Assembly: GCF_040183065.1 (NCBI RefSeq)
Contig: NC_091119.1
Span: 60,436,892 to 60,500,891 of the forward strand
Reading direction: 5' to 3'
DNA from: Periplaneta americana
Lineage: Eukaryota; Arthropoda; Insecta; Blattodea; Blattidae
Length of the DNA stretch: 64,000 nt
The position numbers and the translations under genes are program-made. Positions within the stretch are counted from its first letter, which is position 1, and each line of letters opens with the position of its first letter. Shown here in pieces: positions 31,694 through 46,189 of the stretch. The notes beneath the pieces were generated by a model. That model did no database searches. It saw only the letters and a list, made by a program, of their open reading frames with translations, and was not told the origin of the DNA.

Positions 31694-34600
31694 CTGCGCA
31701 CGTACCAGTTCACGGTAACGAACCATTCTAATCTCTCTTATGTCTGCCTGTATTGGTCCTAATTTTTGGGTTATAATGTAGAGTAAGAAGAAAATGATAT
31801 CTTCAAAATACTCGTATGTTTAAGATTCCTACAAATGATTAAAACTAACTCTAATAGGATATAATCAGGGATAGGTATTTATGGAGATTGAGACAGGGAA
31901 ATCAAAAACTCCCTAACTCCAAAAAAATTATTATTTCTCTTACTAACTGTAAATATTATACATTTATCTATTAATATTGTGTAAAGTTACATTATTTATC
32001 AATTAAATACTTCAAAACCTAAATTTTTACATTATCTTAGGCTACAATTTGAAATAAACACTGCTGGAGTTAGTGGTTTTCTGACTTCCACAGTGTATGA
32101 ATTAAGAAAAGTGAATAAATATAAGCCATGTGAAGAAAAAAATATAAGTATATCATAATTCACCTATGAAACATTGGAATATACGAGAAAATGGAAGTTT
32201 ATTATTAAGATTAACATTGCTACATTTTTTTTTAAATTTCAAATATATGAGACAGACAATCACAAATTACCATAAAGCACATCAAAATACACAAATAAAA
32301 CTACAAACAATATTTAAATGTTAACACAGTCTCATTCATGTTACAGATTCTGTTTTTTTTTCTCACTCTCATGTTCTTCCTGTGCATCTAGATTCTAGAT
32401 TATTATTGTCCGCAAACAGAGTTTGATAATACATCCTACTTTCCTCAGAAATAAACTGCATTAAATTTTGCAAGTCCTTTTGCTATCTTCTTTCAATGTC
32501 AACTTTAGTTGAATGGGGAATGATGCATCTGTATTTGGTTTCTGAAAGTTAATCGACTCGATATTGTGCCTATAATAGTCTTACTTACGTGGATTTTATA
32601 GAGTTTTGTGACATTCTGAATACCGTATCGTATCCCTTTACTCAGCTGGTTGAGCGATAGTGTTGCCACCTACCGGGAAATGGAGCTTGGAATGCAAAAA
32701 CTCTCTTATTCCGTGGAGTAAGTGGAGTTCTGACTTCCACGAGTTTTAAAACAGCCCCCAGAATGCAGAATGTCGATATTAGTGTATTCTTGCCTTCCAC
32801 GCATGCGGGACAAACTAAAAAGCACCATCCAGCCCATAACTCAATTTTGTCAAAAATTGGAGTTAGTGGGTTTTTGATCTCCTGTCTCATTTGATGAAGG
32901 AATGATGATTTGTTTGAATGCTAAAGTCATTGTGGATGTAAGCTATAATTAGTAGTATTCTTGATTGGATGAAAAAATGGATGCTGATTTGTTTGAATGT
33001 TGAATGTCATTATGGATGTGAACAATAATGAGTATTATTCTTAATTAGAATTAAAATTTAGTCGTATAATTGTATATATGAACCACTTTTTTTTAGTATT
33101 ATATAAAATATGTTTGTACGCACTAACTAGAAAACAGAAGATGAGAAAAGAAATTAATGACGTGTACAGTATATTTAAGTATAAAAATGTAGGGATGCTA
33201 TTTGGAATTTCAAAATCGAGGTGATTGGGGGTAAGGGGTGAAATCTAAAATGTAATTAAACCTGGTTTCAGATTTCTCTCTCATTATCTAAATTCACGTG
33301 TTTCTGTTTAAATTGAATTAAATTTAAATAAATTAGTTATTAAGACTGGGAAGTTTTGAAATGAAAGCCGTGTATGTGCAGTAAGCACCTTATAATAACT
33401 CTATTGGCGGCTGGGGTCGTAGCAGTAACGTCGAAGAAAATGTGAAATTTCCCTTCATCCTCCGATATTTTCCACCAAAATTATAATTGCACCCAATACG
33501 AGACTAACGGTTACACTGAACTGCCGGAGTATAACCACAGTCTAGTATATACAGTCGCGAAGCTCAATACGTAGTAAATATATTTGCAAATATATATGCA
33601 GACATTAGATAGTTGCTCACCACTAGGATCGCTAATATCGCCTGATTACAGGCAATGCAAAATAGTACCGTCACAGTCTATTGTTTCTAGCACCCTCAAA
33701 ACTCGAGCTTCGTGACTGCATATAGTAGACTGTGGTATAACCTTAAATTTTCGAATGTTGCATTATACAAAGAATTTATTATGGATGTCTACGCAACAGT
33801 TCTACGCTGCAGATTACCTGTTCCTCCCATTTGAGCATAAGGCCCGAGTCCATGAGCCGGTGGATGAGTTTGTTGAGTCTGACGATGTAGGGCGAGCCCT
33901 TGCGCACCATAGTGGGCACGTACTCGTAGTACAGGTCCTGGTTCATGAGGCGCAGCTTGGTGGACACAGCCTTCTCAGTGATGTAGTCCCCTATGGCGTA
34001 GTGCCCTGCGTGATAAGAACATAAGCAATAGTAACTATATTACAATACAAAATTGAGAAATGCTTTTTACAAAATCGAGGAAAAGTTTGAAAAACGAGCA
34101 GAGCGAGTTTTCAATTTCCGAGATTCTGTAATACACTTCATAAACGTATATTGTACAACATTCTTTGCATGATCATATTTTTAAAATTACAGATACAATA
34201 TACTTTGTATTAAAACTTTGAGTAACATTATTTCTAAGCCTTCTCAAAACTGGACTGTAATGGTAAGTAAGTAACAATAAATGCACTGTAATGAGTAGAT
34301 AGTGGATGCGGGATGACTTATCGTTGAATGTAGGTGCACATCTACCATATGTTACATTTTTTTTCATTCAGACCATTGGCTCAACAGGTTTTAAACGTAA
34401 AAAAATGACGTCAACATGCTACTGTATCTCCGTACAGTCAGAAGGAAAAGAAAAATAACGTACTGTAGTACTGTAGTACATACCATGCAAGTTCAGTCCT
34501 AGTCACCATTGATGCAATTACCAGCGTTGCAGTAAACGACGATATATTCTCGTAAGTTGTCGAACTGAATCGTCTTCGCCTATCGCTTAAACAGGTTTTG

Positions 34601-37600
34601 TATCGAGAGAATTTCTGAAGAAAAACTCTAAAATGGGGATCACTCAATTTCTTTAGAGGAATATTTGCACTGAGCATCATGTTGCACGTGTCGTTTAGAC
34701 CCGCACAACTAAACGATGATGATGATGATAATGGTTCCTCAGATTTCATTTCAATCCATTTTCTGTGCGATGTACTGTTTCTCTATAGCCTGAGTTGTTC
34801 TGGTTTGTATTTCAATTTTACATACATTACACACGATATTGTCTTCGTTAATACATAAAATGTCACTCTCATACTTCTTAATAGCATTTCGTATCTCTAA
34901 GCGAATTTAACGTTTTGACTTCGACATTATGAATGGATCAGCACTACACTATTCAACGCGTTGCGGATTCCTTCGTTATGTACGCTGCTGTACTCGCCAG
35001 GTACACAAAAGACGGACGACGCGGCACATGCCATAAACTCCGATACGAAACAACTTCACTTTTCCTTAAGTCATCCAGCATACACAGTCTGGAAATGAGT
35101 CTATTTCAGTACTGTTATGTAGAAAGGCTTTCCTAGCAACAAGTTTCTGTGTGGGAATTCTAATTTTTAAGACCTTAAACAATAGCTGTAAATACAGCAA
35201 AAAACACGATCGTGCAAAACCGTCAATAAGACTTCATGAGACAACTAAGTCAGGAGGTAATGGGATAGAATGGCCAGTTCCGTTTTCCCTCCATTGCATA
35301 CATCGCTGACTAGTAACATATTACAATAATCGGACTTCAGAAAATGGATATGTTTCTTAATTAGAGGGAAAGATACAATATTTTAATCGAAATATCTCTC
35401 TACAGGAGACAAGATATTTGGATTTTTGATAACCATCCTGGATGTGACAAAGATTAATTTATTAGGTTATTTTACGATGCTGTATCAACATCTCAGGTTA
35501 TTTAGCGTCAGAATGAGATGAAGGTGCTAATGCCGGTGAAATGACCACGGGGTCCAGCACCGAAAGTTATCCAGCATTTGCTCGTATTGGGTTGAGGGAA
35601 AACCCCGGAAAAACCTCAACCAGGTAACTTGCCCCGACGGGGATTCGAATCCGGGCTACCTGGTTTCGCGGCCAGACGCTCTGACCGTTACTCCACAGGT
35701 GTGGACTGTGGCAAAAATATAGAAAACAAGATAAGCCAAGGAAGAATAGCAATTAAGCAATTGAAGAGATAAGAATGATATAGTTCTAAGCCACATACAA
35801 AAAATTTTACAGGAGAGCGTATTAAAGGTTTAGAGTACAATGTTATCATAATTTCTTCGGAGTATACTTATGTTATTTGTTGAGTAATTTTTTCAATATT
35901 TTACTACGTAAGAAATTAACTTACACAGAAAACCATTTTCGTTAAAATGTGGCTTTGGACTATCTCATTCCCACCCCTTCAATTGTATGGTTTATGATGG
36001 AGTAAAGGACTGAAAAGCCCCGCGCAGTAGCATCATGGTCTAAGACAGCGGTCATCAGCAGTGGATGGCTATGTATCTATTAGCTCTACTTTAGGGCAGC
36101 GCACCTCCTCCACCTCCAAACTCCCCTATAGCCTACATCAGGGCTTCACAAATGCTCAAAATTGCACGCGCGCAAATAGCAAGGCAACAGTACAGTGCAC
36201 GGTGCAACGAGGTAAAGAGTACTGCTGTGAGTTATCCAAATACATCTTCCGCGAGTATTGCAGTAAGTCAAGGGGGCGGAACTAGACGGCGGAGCCTGAG
36301 TCGAATAGTGTTGTTTAGATAAATAAAAAAATAACGTTTGTTATGTTTGGTTAGGCTATATTAGATAAATAAATTGTTAGGTTGGCACAGCATGTAAAGA
36401 TAATTGTGTGGTATCGATCACTGAACTGAGCTTAACTTGTTTATTTTAAGTTTTACTCAATTTGTATATGTGAACGATATTTTTCTGTCTTCAAGTGTAC
36501 AAAAACAAAATTGCGGTCGAGTATTTCAGATGCTAATTTAAACCATATTCTCAGGGTTTCTGTCAATCATGCTTTGTTCCTGATATAACTGATATTATCA
36601 ACAGTAATCTCACTAGAGGTTTTGATTTATCTAGAGAAAATCAAAACTCGAGTGGGATTTAGTTGACTATTACACGATTAGAAAAAAGTATATAAAGATT
36701 AGAAGTAACAAAGTACTCCAATACAATAAAATATTAATTGACTTACGAAAGTACAACTGTCTTCAAATGTATCTTCATCTCAACATTACTCTAGATGGCA
36801 GTAGTGTTTTATGGTTAGCTGTTTCCTTGTTGTCAGTTGTGCCAACTATGGAATCTTCATTGAACTCTGTGGACGGTTACTAGTCAAGAAAGCTTTGTTG
36901 ATTCAGTTTCATTTTTATTAAAACATTTGCATTCCACTTCAATCATCCGGATCCCAGTAATCAACGTCACTGGACAGATGATTTTCAATAAATCTTAGTA
37001 TTAAACAATCTCTGATACTTGACTATCCATAATATCATATAGCAGAAGCTATAACAAACATAACCTAAATAATATAAACAAGTGTTAGAAAAGTTTTAAT
37101 TAGGGATGATGAAATAAACAAGAAAAGTTTTAATTAACGATAATGAAATAAAAATAAACATGAATAATTTTAAAATAAACACTTATTGAAAGTACAATTT
37201 TCAAGTTTGAATGTTTTAGTGGTTGATGGTTCAGTTGATGTTACATTGGATGTGTGCCTAAAAGAAGTGAACTCGTTGATGTACATGGTGTATCCCTCAA
37301 CTTATTCAGGATTTCTGAATGGTGCTCTTCATTTATTTGTAAATAGGGTTTCAGGGAAGATGCATAGCTATGACCAGTGATCTTTATTAAATCTTGTTCT
37401 TGAATGCCAATGCGAGTCATATTTGAAAGTGTTGTGCATCGACTGGAATGGTTTGTAATTTTATGTTTTTTGATGTCTAGACAAATGCAGTTTGAAATGT
37501 TGGCAAACAAAAAACAAATGATAGGGTAATGATAAAAATAAACAAATGCTAGGGATGCTATAAAATTAAACAAATGCTAGGGACGCGATAAAATTGTGCG

Positions 37601-40600
37601 ATAACCAGCCATGATTGGTCGAAAGAGTCCTTTCGTACCGTTTTACTGGTCAAAAGTAGTGTGACGTAGTAAAAGTGTAATAGTCGCAAAAACAACGAAA
37701 GAAACATCAATAGGCTACGTTTTATGTTAAGTGTTATGTTTCTGTCAATAAAAAAAACATTCAACTTAGCTCAATACACTTACTGTTAAATATTACTTAA
37801 TAAAAACAAAAATTTTACATAAATATGTAACTTACATTTATTTATTTCGCCGTCACGTATACAGTTTGCACTGACAGCCCCTCAGTTTTGTTTTGTTAAT
37901 GCACGCGCGAAGTGCACTGCGCGGTGCAGTGCACTCTGTGAAGCACTGGCCTACATGATCCTTTTATCTTTCCACGTAGGCCTCACCGCGGTCCCTCAAC
38001 CCCGGTCTCACGAGTTACCATGAACCCAGTGAGAGCCCACGGTGCAAAGCGCTACCACCAACAACGAATGATCACATACATATCCACAAGGTCAAAGTTC
38101 GGCGCGGTCCGCAGCCGACTCAACATTGGAGCAAGCCCGGAAACGAAAGAAACGGAGATGATGATGATGATGATGATGATGAATGAGGGGGAAATGTAAT
38201 TATGATGGCGAAATGAATCCGAGGTCCAACACCGAAAGTAACTCAGCAATTCTGCTTCGATTGGTTGAGGGAAAACTTCGAAAAAAATCTGAACCACGTA
38301 ACTTACCTCAACAAGGACTTGAACCCGAACCCGAACTCGTTTCACGATTAGACGTGCTAATCATTACTCCACAGAGGAGGACGAAATGGATGACAGACTT
38401 TGTCTTTATGAACGACATTTTGATGCGTACGAATGACCTATACAGGGTGTTAAAAAGTATCCAATATTTTAGGAGGTGATAGTATGCATCAAAACAAGAC
38501 AAAATTGTCTAATAAACATGGGTCCTACAACACATACTTTCTGAGATCTGAACACTTGTTCATAGGAAGTGTTCAATGTGACGTCTATTCGTGACAATGG
38601 ATTCCTCTGCCCTTCGGCATAAGGAATCACGCAGTCTTTGAAATTGACCTGGTTGTTCTTGATAACCAAAAGTCTAGAGGATTTAGGTTTGGGGAACGAA
38701 CAGGCCAAGGTGTGGGACCTTCCCGATCAATCCAACGGTCCTGAAATGTCAGCGTCAGGTGTTCACACACATTACGGAGAAAATGTGCTGGTGTGTCATC
38801 GTGCATGAACCACATCTGTAGTCTTTGCTGACATGGCACATACGCCAGCAAGGAAAGTCCTGATAACGATCCCCAGTTAATCTCTGTGGTAGCACTATGG
38901 CTCTTAATCTATCACCAAGAACGCCTGCCCAAACGTTGATTGAGAATCGGTGCTGATACCTTATTTCTTCAACTGCATGGGGATTTTCATCAGCCCATAC
39001 ATGCTAATTACGAAAATTCACAACACCATCTCTGCTAAACCCTGCTCATATCCGCAACGAAACTTTTGCTTTCAGTATTCCTTGCGACGCATCAGTATTC
39101 CATCAATTACGGTATGATTATCTGGTAGTCTGCTGTATTGTAAGGCAGAGGAATGCATTGCCATAAAGGGATGTCACATTTAGCACCTCCTATGAAGAAG
39201 TGTTCAACTCTCAGAAAGTATGTGTTGTAGGACCCATGTTTATTAGACATTTTTTCTTGTTTTGATGTATACTACCACCTCCTAAAATATTGGATACTTT
39301 TTTGACACCCTGTATAGTTCATGTTACCATGTTTTTTTGCAACATTGTCTTCATATTGTGCCGGTTCCTAATAATAAGTAATGCAGGTACTTAGGAATGA
39401 CTCAGATTGGAGCATGTGACTAAGGCATCTGTTAGACATTAGACATTCTAGTATAAAAGACAGAATTACAGTGAAGTGAGGCTGAAACTAAAACTTGCCG
39501 GCCGGTAGTCGCTCGATGGAGAAAGCAGTGTCCCCCATGAAGGAGTGCCTCTCCATATCCTCGCTCTTCATGACGCGGAATTGTGAAGTTATGTGGAGCG
39601 TCAGTGGGTCGCGGCCCTCACGGAGAGAGAACATCCAAGCTGGGTGCGTTGCGGCCCACGGGATGTTGCTGGCTGCCAGGTCGGGCACTGTCTCTATCGG
39701 ATGTCCAAACCTGTGACATTTACCATGTTCATATTTTACTTTATATTGCAGTGGTGATAAGTTCAGATGAAGCACGAATAAAAGCTTGTGGTAAGATGTG
39801 ACTGACAATTCTGCGACGCATTTAATATGAAACGTGAGTTTTCTTTTCTTTTTTTTTTTGCTAATTTCGGCAACGCAGCCTGAGGCTTATTGTACAAGGT
39901 GCGGCAAAGGAGTTGCACGGTTTTTAAATGACTATTACACTATTACTACGTCATACTACTTTTGACCATTAAAACGGTACGAAAGGACGTCTTTCAACCA
40001 ATCATGGCTGCTTGTCGTACAATTTTATCGCTTTCCAAGCATTTTTTATCACTACCGTAGCATTTGTTTCTTTGTTTGCTAACATTTCAAACTGCACTGG
40101 TCTGGACGTCAAAAAACAGAAAATTACAAACCACTTCATTCGATGTACAGCAGTTTTAAATATGACTCGCATTGGCATTCAAGAACAAGAATTAATAAAG
40201 ATTATTGGTCATAACTATGCACCTTCCCTGAAACCATATTTACAAATAAATGAAGAGCCCCATTCGGAAATCCTGAATAAGTTGAGGAATACAGCATGTA
40301 CATCAACGAGTTCCACTTCTTTTACGCATACGTCCAATATAACATCAACTGAACCACCAACCACTAAAACATTCAAATTTAAAAGTTATACCTTCAATAA
40401 TTGTTCCTTTGAAATTATTCATGTTTACTTTTTATTTCATCGTCCTTGATTAAAACTTTTCTTGTTTATTTCATCATCCCTAATTAAAACTTTTCTAAGA
40501 CTTGTTTATATTATTTAGGTTATGTTGTAGCTTCTGCTATATAATATTATGGATAATCACGTATCACAGATTGTATAATATTAAGATTTATTGAAAATCA

Positions 40601-43600
40601 TGTCAAGTGAGATTGATTACTGGGATCCGGATGATTGAAGTGGAACGCAACTGTTTTAATAAAAATGAAACTGAATCAACAAAGCCTTCTTGGCTAGTAA
40701 CCGTCCACAGAGTTCAATGAATATTCCAAAGTTGGCACAACTTATAACAAGAAAAGAGCTAATCATAACACACTACTGCCAGCTAGCGTAATATTTGTAA
40801 TGTTGAGATGGTACAATAATGCATTTGAAGACAGTTGTATTTTCGTAAGCCAATTAATATTTTATTGTATTGGAGTACTTCGTTACTTCTAATCTTTATA
40901 TACTTTGTTCTAATCGTGTAATAGTCAATTAAATCCCACTCGAGTTTTGATTTTCTCTAGATAAATCAAAACCTCTAGTGAGATTACTGTTAAAATAGCA
41001 AAGTGGTTATGTACATCAGAACAAATTTATTAATGCCGAAAAATCTGGCTATGTGTGCCATTTGGAATTCGTACATAAATTCCATTCATTCATTCAAAGG
41101 AGAAGAGAAGTGAAGAAGACTAAAAGAAGAGCAGACAAGGAGAAAATAATGATAGGTTAAACGTCAGAAGAATGAAGTAAAATAAAGGAAGAATGGAGGA
41201 AGGGAGAGAGGGAGAAACATAGAAATAAAGTAAAGGAAGATGAGAACACATTTGTCTGCACCTTGGCACGGTGAGGATGGAGGCGAGGCCGCTGCCGTAG
41301 CTGGTGGTGATGAGCAGGAACATGATGGTGAGCCACACCAGCACGTGTCTGTTCGGACCTTCTAGACGTGTGGAACGGCGCTCGTCGGGCGGCGTCTGCA
41401 GAACGAGTAGGCCCAGGGCGTTGAACGCGCAGTCCCCCAGCGAAGTGTAACGCTGCGACCCCGCTACCGACACCAACTCTGCGTACAGAATGTTACTTGT
41501 ATTCTATGACAGTAGAACTCAGACTTCTTCATACCATCTTTTCAATCGATCTGTCAAGAAGATCTTGGGCAAATCGCAATATAGCGAACGTAGAAACTCC
41601 GCCCACGACCCCTTCCACTTTTCCCCTACTAGCTCACTAGACACTCTACGTGATAGGCGAGTGCTGTGTCGAATGCACATTTCATGTGGGCGGGGATAAC
41701 TTCCCCTACTGGCGTTCGCTATATTGCGATTTATCCAAGATCTTCTTTAGATATTCAAATGATACCAGCCAGAGTTGTACACGTAATTTATGAACACACT
41801 ATCCCTGTTCCTGCTTTTAAATTTTCATAGCAGTCTTATCTTGCTTCTATACCAAGGATATTATTAATAGCATCCTAAGCATTCTTTCATGTTTTATAAT
41901 ATTTTTTGTTGATCTATCTGGATTCATATATCTTCTGCCCATTATCACGAACATTTTCTTTTAATTGCTTTTTATTGTTCACTTCTGCACTGGATTAAAA
42001 CTACATGCATAGACATTTCGGTAGCCCGCGCTACGAGCGTGCTAAACTAGCCCCGGTTATCGAGTGATTACTTGTACAGGATTCATATTATATCATATCG
42101 CTAACACTGGTTTATGAATACGAAAAACGTTAGTTCGCTGAACATCCACCGGAAGCCCGCGCTAAGAATGTCTATGAATATAGCCCCTAGAGTATTTTAA
42201 CGTTTTAACTCTAGAAAGTGTTATAGTTTTCTTTTATGTTAAATTTTTGTTGTTCCTGACGTATTATTATATTGCGGACAAGGTCTCTCAAGGTAGGCCT
42301 ATATGTAGTTTGCTATGCATCTTTAAAAGCACAATTCTGTCTACTCTATTTTTTGTGTTTAATTTAAGGGTCAAATTCAATTTTCATAAGTACAAACATC
42401 GCCAATATTGTAGAAAATGTTTAGCATTATATTCTTCCTTGCTTTATACTTCAAAGTTACTTGAATTGTTCCACATATTTGTTGTACTTGTATAATTTCT
42501 GTTCTAGATATTTCCATACTCATAAGATACACTGCCTAAATAATTGAAAGTGTGGAGTTCTTCCATTATATTATTATTTAATACTATTTTGGGTTTTCTG
42601 GATGTTTTCCTCTGAAAGCCATCATTTTTGGATTTACTGCAATTGTAGTTTTAAGAACTTCTTGTAAATCAAAAGTATCAGTTTTAAATTGACTTCAGAA
42701 TCTGTAAGAATTACTTAATTGTCAGCAAATAGCACAGTACAGTCAACTCTGGATATAGTGAACTCAGTTATAATGAACCTAAATCGTTGGTCCCGACCCA
42801 CATACATTAAAAAGTACATTAATATTTCCGTTTATAGTGAACCCTCGCTTCGCTTATAGCGAACCTTGTATCCTGACAAATTCTTATTTGAAGTCAGACC
42901 TTCTTGTATAAAATTTAAAGAATGTCTTGAGAACAATATTCTAAGTTTCTTACGCCTTTAGTCAAAGGACAAAGGTAGGATTAGTGACTCCTAAGACAAT
43001 GAGCTATGCTGTAAATCCACGCAACGCGTGACGACCTTGCTTCACTCCACCGTCGAAGGGTTCTTAGGCACACTACTCTTCCGTTATTTCTAATCCTCTA
43101 CCGTCAAAGGCTTGCCTTTTGTTCCCAGAAACATTTCCATTATGACTGATAGCATCGAAACAACGGAAAATGGCATTGCCTTCTTTTTTTAAAAGGGAAC
43201 GGACATTATGTCCACAGCACAAACGAAGGTAAGATTTCGATGGCTTTCAAACTCCATCAACGCTCTCTGTTTCTATTAAGTGACCCGGGAAATTCCAACG
43301 CTGAGTACGCAGTCACACCATAACAGCGTTTGTCATTTCTACCTGATCTAGTGTTCCAACAGTGAATGTACTGTATAAAAATGTTGGAGCATAGTGTTTT
43401 CTTTGGAAGATAAGGCGAATATTATAAAGTGACATTGAACATAGTCTTTCGCAAGCGGAAGTGGGTCGAAGTGTAGTTTAAGTAAATCAACTGTGAGTAA
43501 CAGTATACAGTTTAATCATTCCACAAAAATGAAATATTTTATTTTCTTGTTCACAATTCCATTCATTTCTATCATTTAAGGTTAGGAGAGAGACACTTCG

Positions 43601-46132
43601 GATATAGTGAACGAAATATGCAAGTCCGCAGAGGTTCACTATATCCGGAGTTGACTGTGTTTAAAACTACTGACCCTAATTTAAAATTATACCCCAGCTG
43701 TTAGGTGATTCTTTTGAATAGCTCGTCTATATAAATAAGGTAGGAGATATGGGGCCGCTTTGCCTCGCTCCTTGCTTAATTAATTAATTTCCTTGAATTG
43801 ATTATTAGACAATACATGTTATTCCTGCACTTATAACTTTTATTACTTTCATCAGGCGTTCTAGATATCCTGTAGTTTTTCCGTACTCTATTTCTGATTA
43901 ATAGTATACATAGCGCCTGTACACATATATAATATACGTATATTCCGTCACGCTACAGCCCTATAAGGGCACAGACCGACCAGCCGAATGTTGGCCACAT
44001 ATTCGCATGTCGAAGCAGAGGTGGACGATCATCCAGCCAGATTGGAGATATCATGTGGTTAGCACGGTGATCCCTCCATCCGTTCTAGATGGCTTTCTTA
44101 ACCGGATTTCACTATTTATCGTAACTCGCCAAGTATATAACGATGCTTGATGGGAACCGGTCCCATAAACTGGCCGAAATTTCGTGAGAAAATTTCCTTC
44201 CCCATAAGGACTCGAACGTGAGTCCTAGGCAGAATGCCTTAGGTCATGGCGCGGGACCTATTTCTGATTACGAGCTATTCCATCTCATATCGATCGAAAT
44301 ATAGAGAAACTTGACCTTACAATTTCTAAATACAAATACATTTTTTTTGTACATAGAGAACTGTGATACAATGCTTTGTGCAAAGTTTGAGGCATCAGAA
44401 CTTCATTGTGTTTAAATTTAAAATATTTAAATTTATCGTATTTTCATAAAATTAGCAACTTTCAACTGTTGTAGCTCCGAAACCCTTTCACCCAATGATC
44501 AAAATCATGGTTTATTTTCTTGCTGAGAAATTAAAGTTTATATTGACATATAAACAGATTTTCTTACTTTTTATGGAACTGGAGAAATTTAGATTTTTCC
44601 TCATTAAGACGCCTTTGGCTAGGAAGAAATATTTTTAAAATATATACAGTAGTAATTCTACATTGAAAGTACAAATAAATACATATTTTTTACTGATGGT
44701 ATGTTGATAAGAAAGTATTGAAAATATCAAATAAAAAAAATTATAGTACGCGCGTGAAGTAATCAGCTGACTGTAAGACGGGAGCTTAGCCGAGATAAGC
44801 AAGGCCAGAAGACAAACACGTGATGTGTCGTCTAGCAGTCATGGCTGTGCTAGCTTTATCACAGGTTTTCATAAACACAGGAGTAAAATGACGCCCAACG
44901 CTCGCTTATCTTCAGCTGTCGGCCAGTGCGTGCGGTACTGCTCCGTTCAAGTCTAGGCGTGTGAAAATAATCTATTTAATACCCTCGAAACTTATTGCCG
45001 TACCACTAAGCAAACAATGCCGAATCCCTCTTAATAATGCAAGGTTTTTTCTCAATATTTTTTTTACATTTTTACAAATGGCCAAAATGCCTAAAAGTAA
45101 GTAAAATCAGATTATCTGTCTCTCTGTATACAATAAAAATAAGGATTACTTCTTAACATAACCTACCAAATGTCAGCTTCAAAATAAGCTCTCGCTCAGT
45201 GTTCTGCAGTAAATGGTTCCAGAGTTCTGAGCGCTGAAAGAGGCTTATTTTTATAAAATACGCAAAATTTGTCGCTCAATAATACGAAAACCGTTTGACT
45301 TTCGATAGTATATTTTTGAAAATGCACTCCTCTCAGCACCTTGTATAAGTAGGGAAAAAATTAGAGTATAAAAAATGCGAGGTTTTTTACTAATCGATTT
45401 CATATGGAATAGCCCTTACCATGTAAATCTTAGGAGTATAAAATAATCGTACTGTAACGTTTGAACTCTCTTACCGGAGAACATGTCTGTTGCTTTGGTG
45501 ACAAGGAAGAGGGACAAGGCGGCAGCTATCACTGAGGCACCCACTGCGGCCCAGCACGTGAGTGTGAAGGGCAGGATGGGCGTGAGCCACCCGGGCAGGG
45601 GCAGCGGGCGGGGCGCCACGCACGTGATGCCCGTGCGGATGTAGGGCACGGAGTAATCCACGAAGTGGTACTCGTAATTCCACAGGTAGATCGCCCCGTA
45701 GCCCAGCTCGGCGCGGTCCTCCGCCACGGCCCTGCAGCCACCAGCGTCATCATTATCAAGGTATCATCACAGTCTACTATATACAGTCACGAAGCTTGAG
45801 TTGTGAGGTTGCTAGGAACAATAGACTGTGCCGGTACTATTTCGCATTGTATGTAATGAGGCGATATTAGCGATCCTAGTGGTTACCAACTATCTATGGA
45901 TGCATATTTACTATGTATTGAGCTTCGTGACTGTATATACTAGACTGTGGTATCATGATAATCCAAGGACGTAGTCAGGAAATGAGCAGAAGGGACATCC
46001 CATGTCAACTCAAATGCTGAAATTTATTAAAAAATTGATATAGTCTACACAGTGGCGTACGCAGAATTTTGTCAAGGAGGATCATTATTAAAATTGTTTA
46101 TAATTTACATTAACGACATTTTAAATGTAATA

Positions 46133-46189
<57 letters not shown>

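Noticed and set aside
31694-31726. IR exon G starting further upstream at the ATG
   Set aside because: Exon F ends in phase 0 with EEQ and joins perfectly at VVSAF; the upstream frame has a stop close by and weak acceptors.
39494-39495. GT donor AA|GTTTTA at the end of IR exon E
   Set aside because: Joining it to exon F shifts frame and meets a stop within about ten codons.
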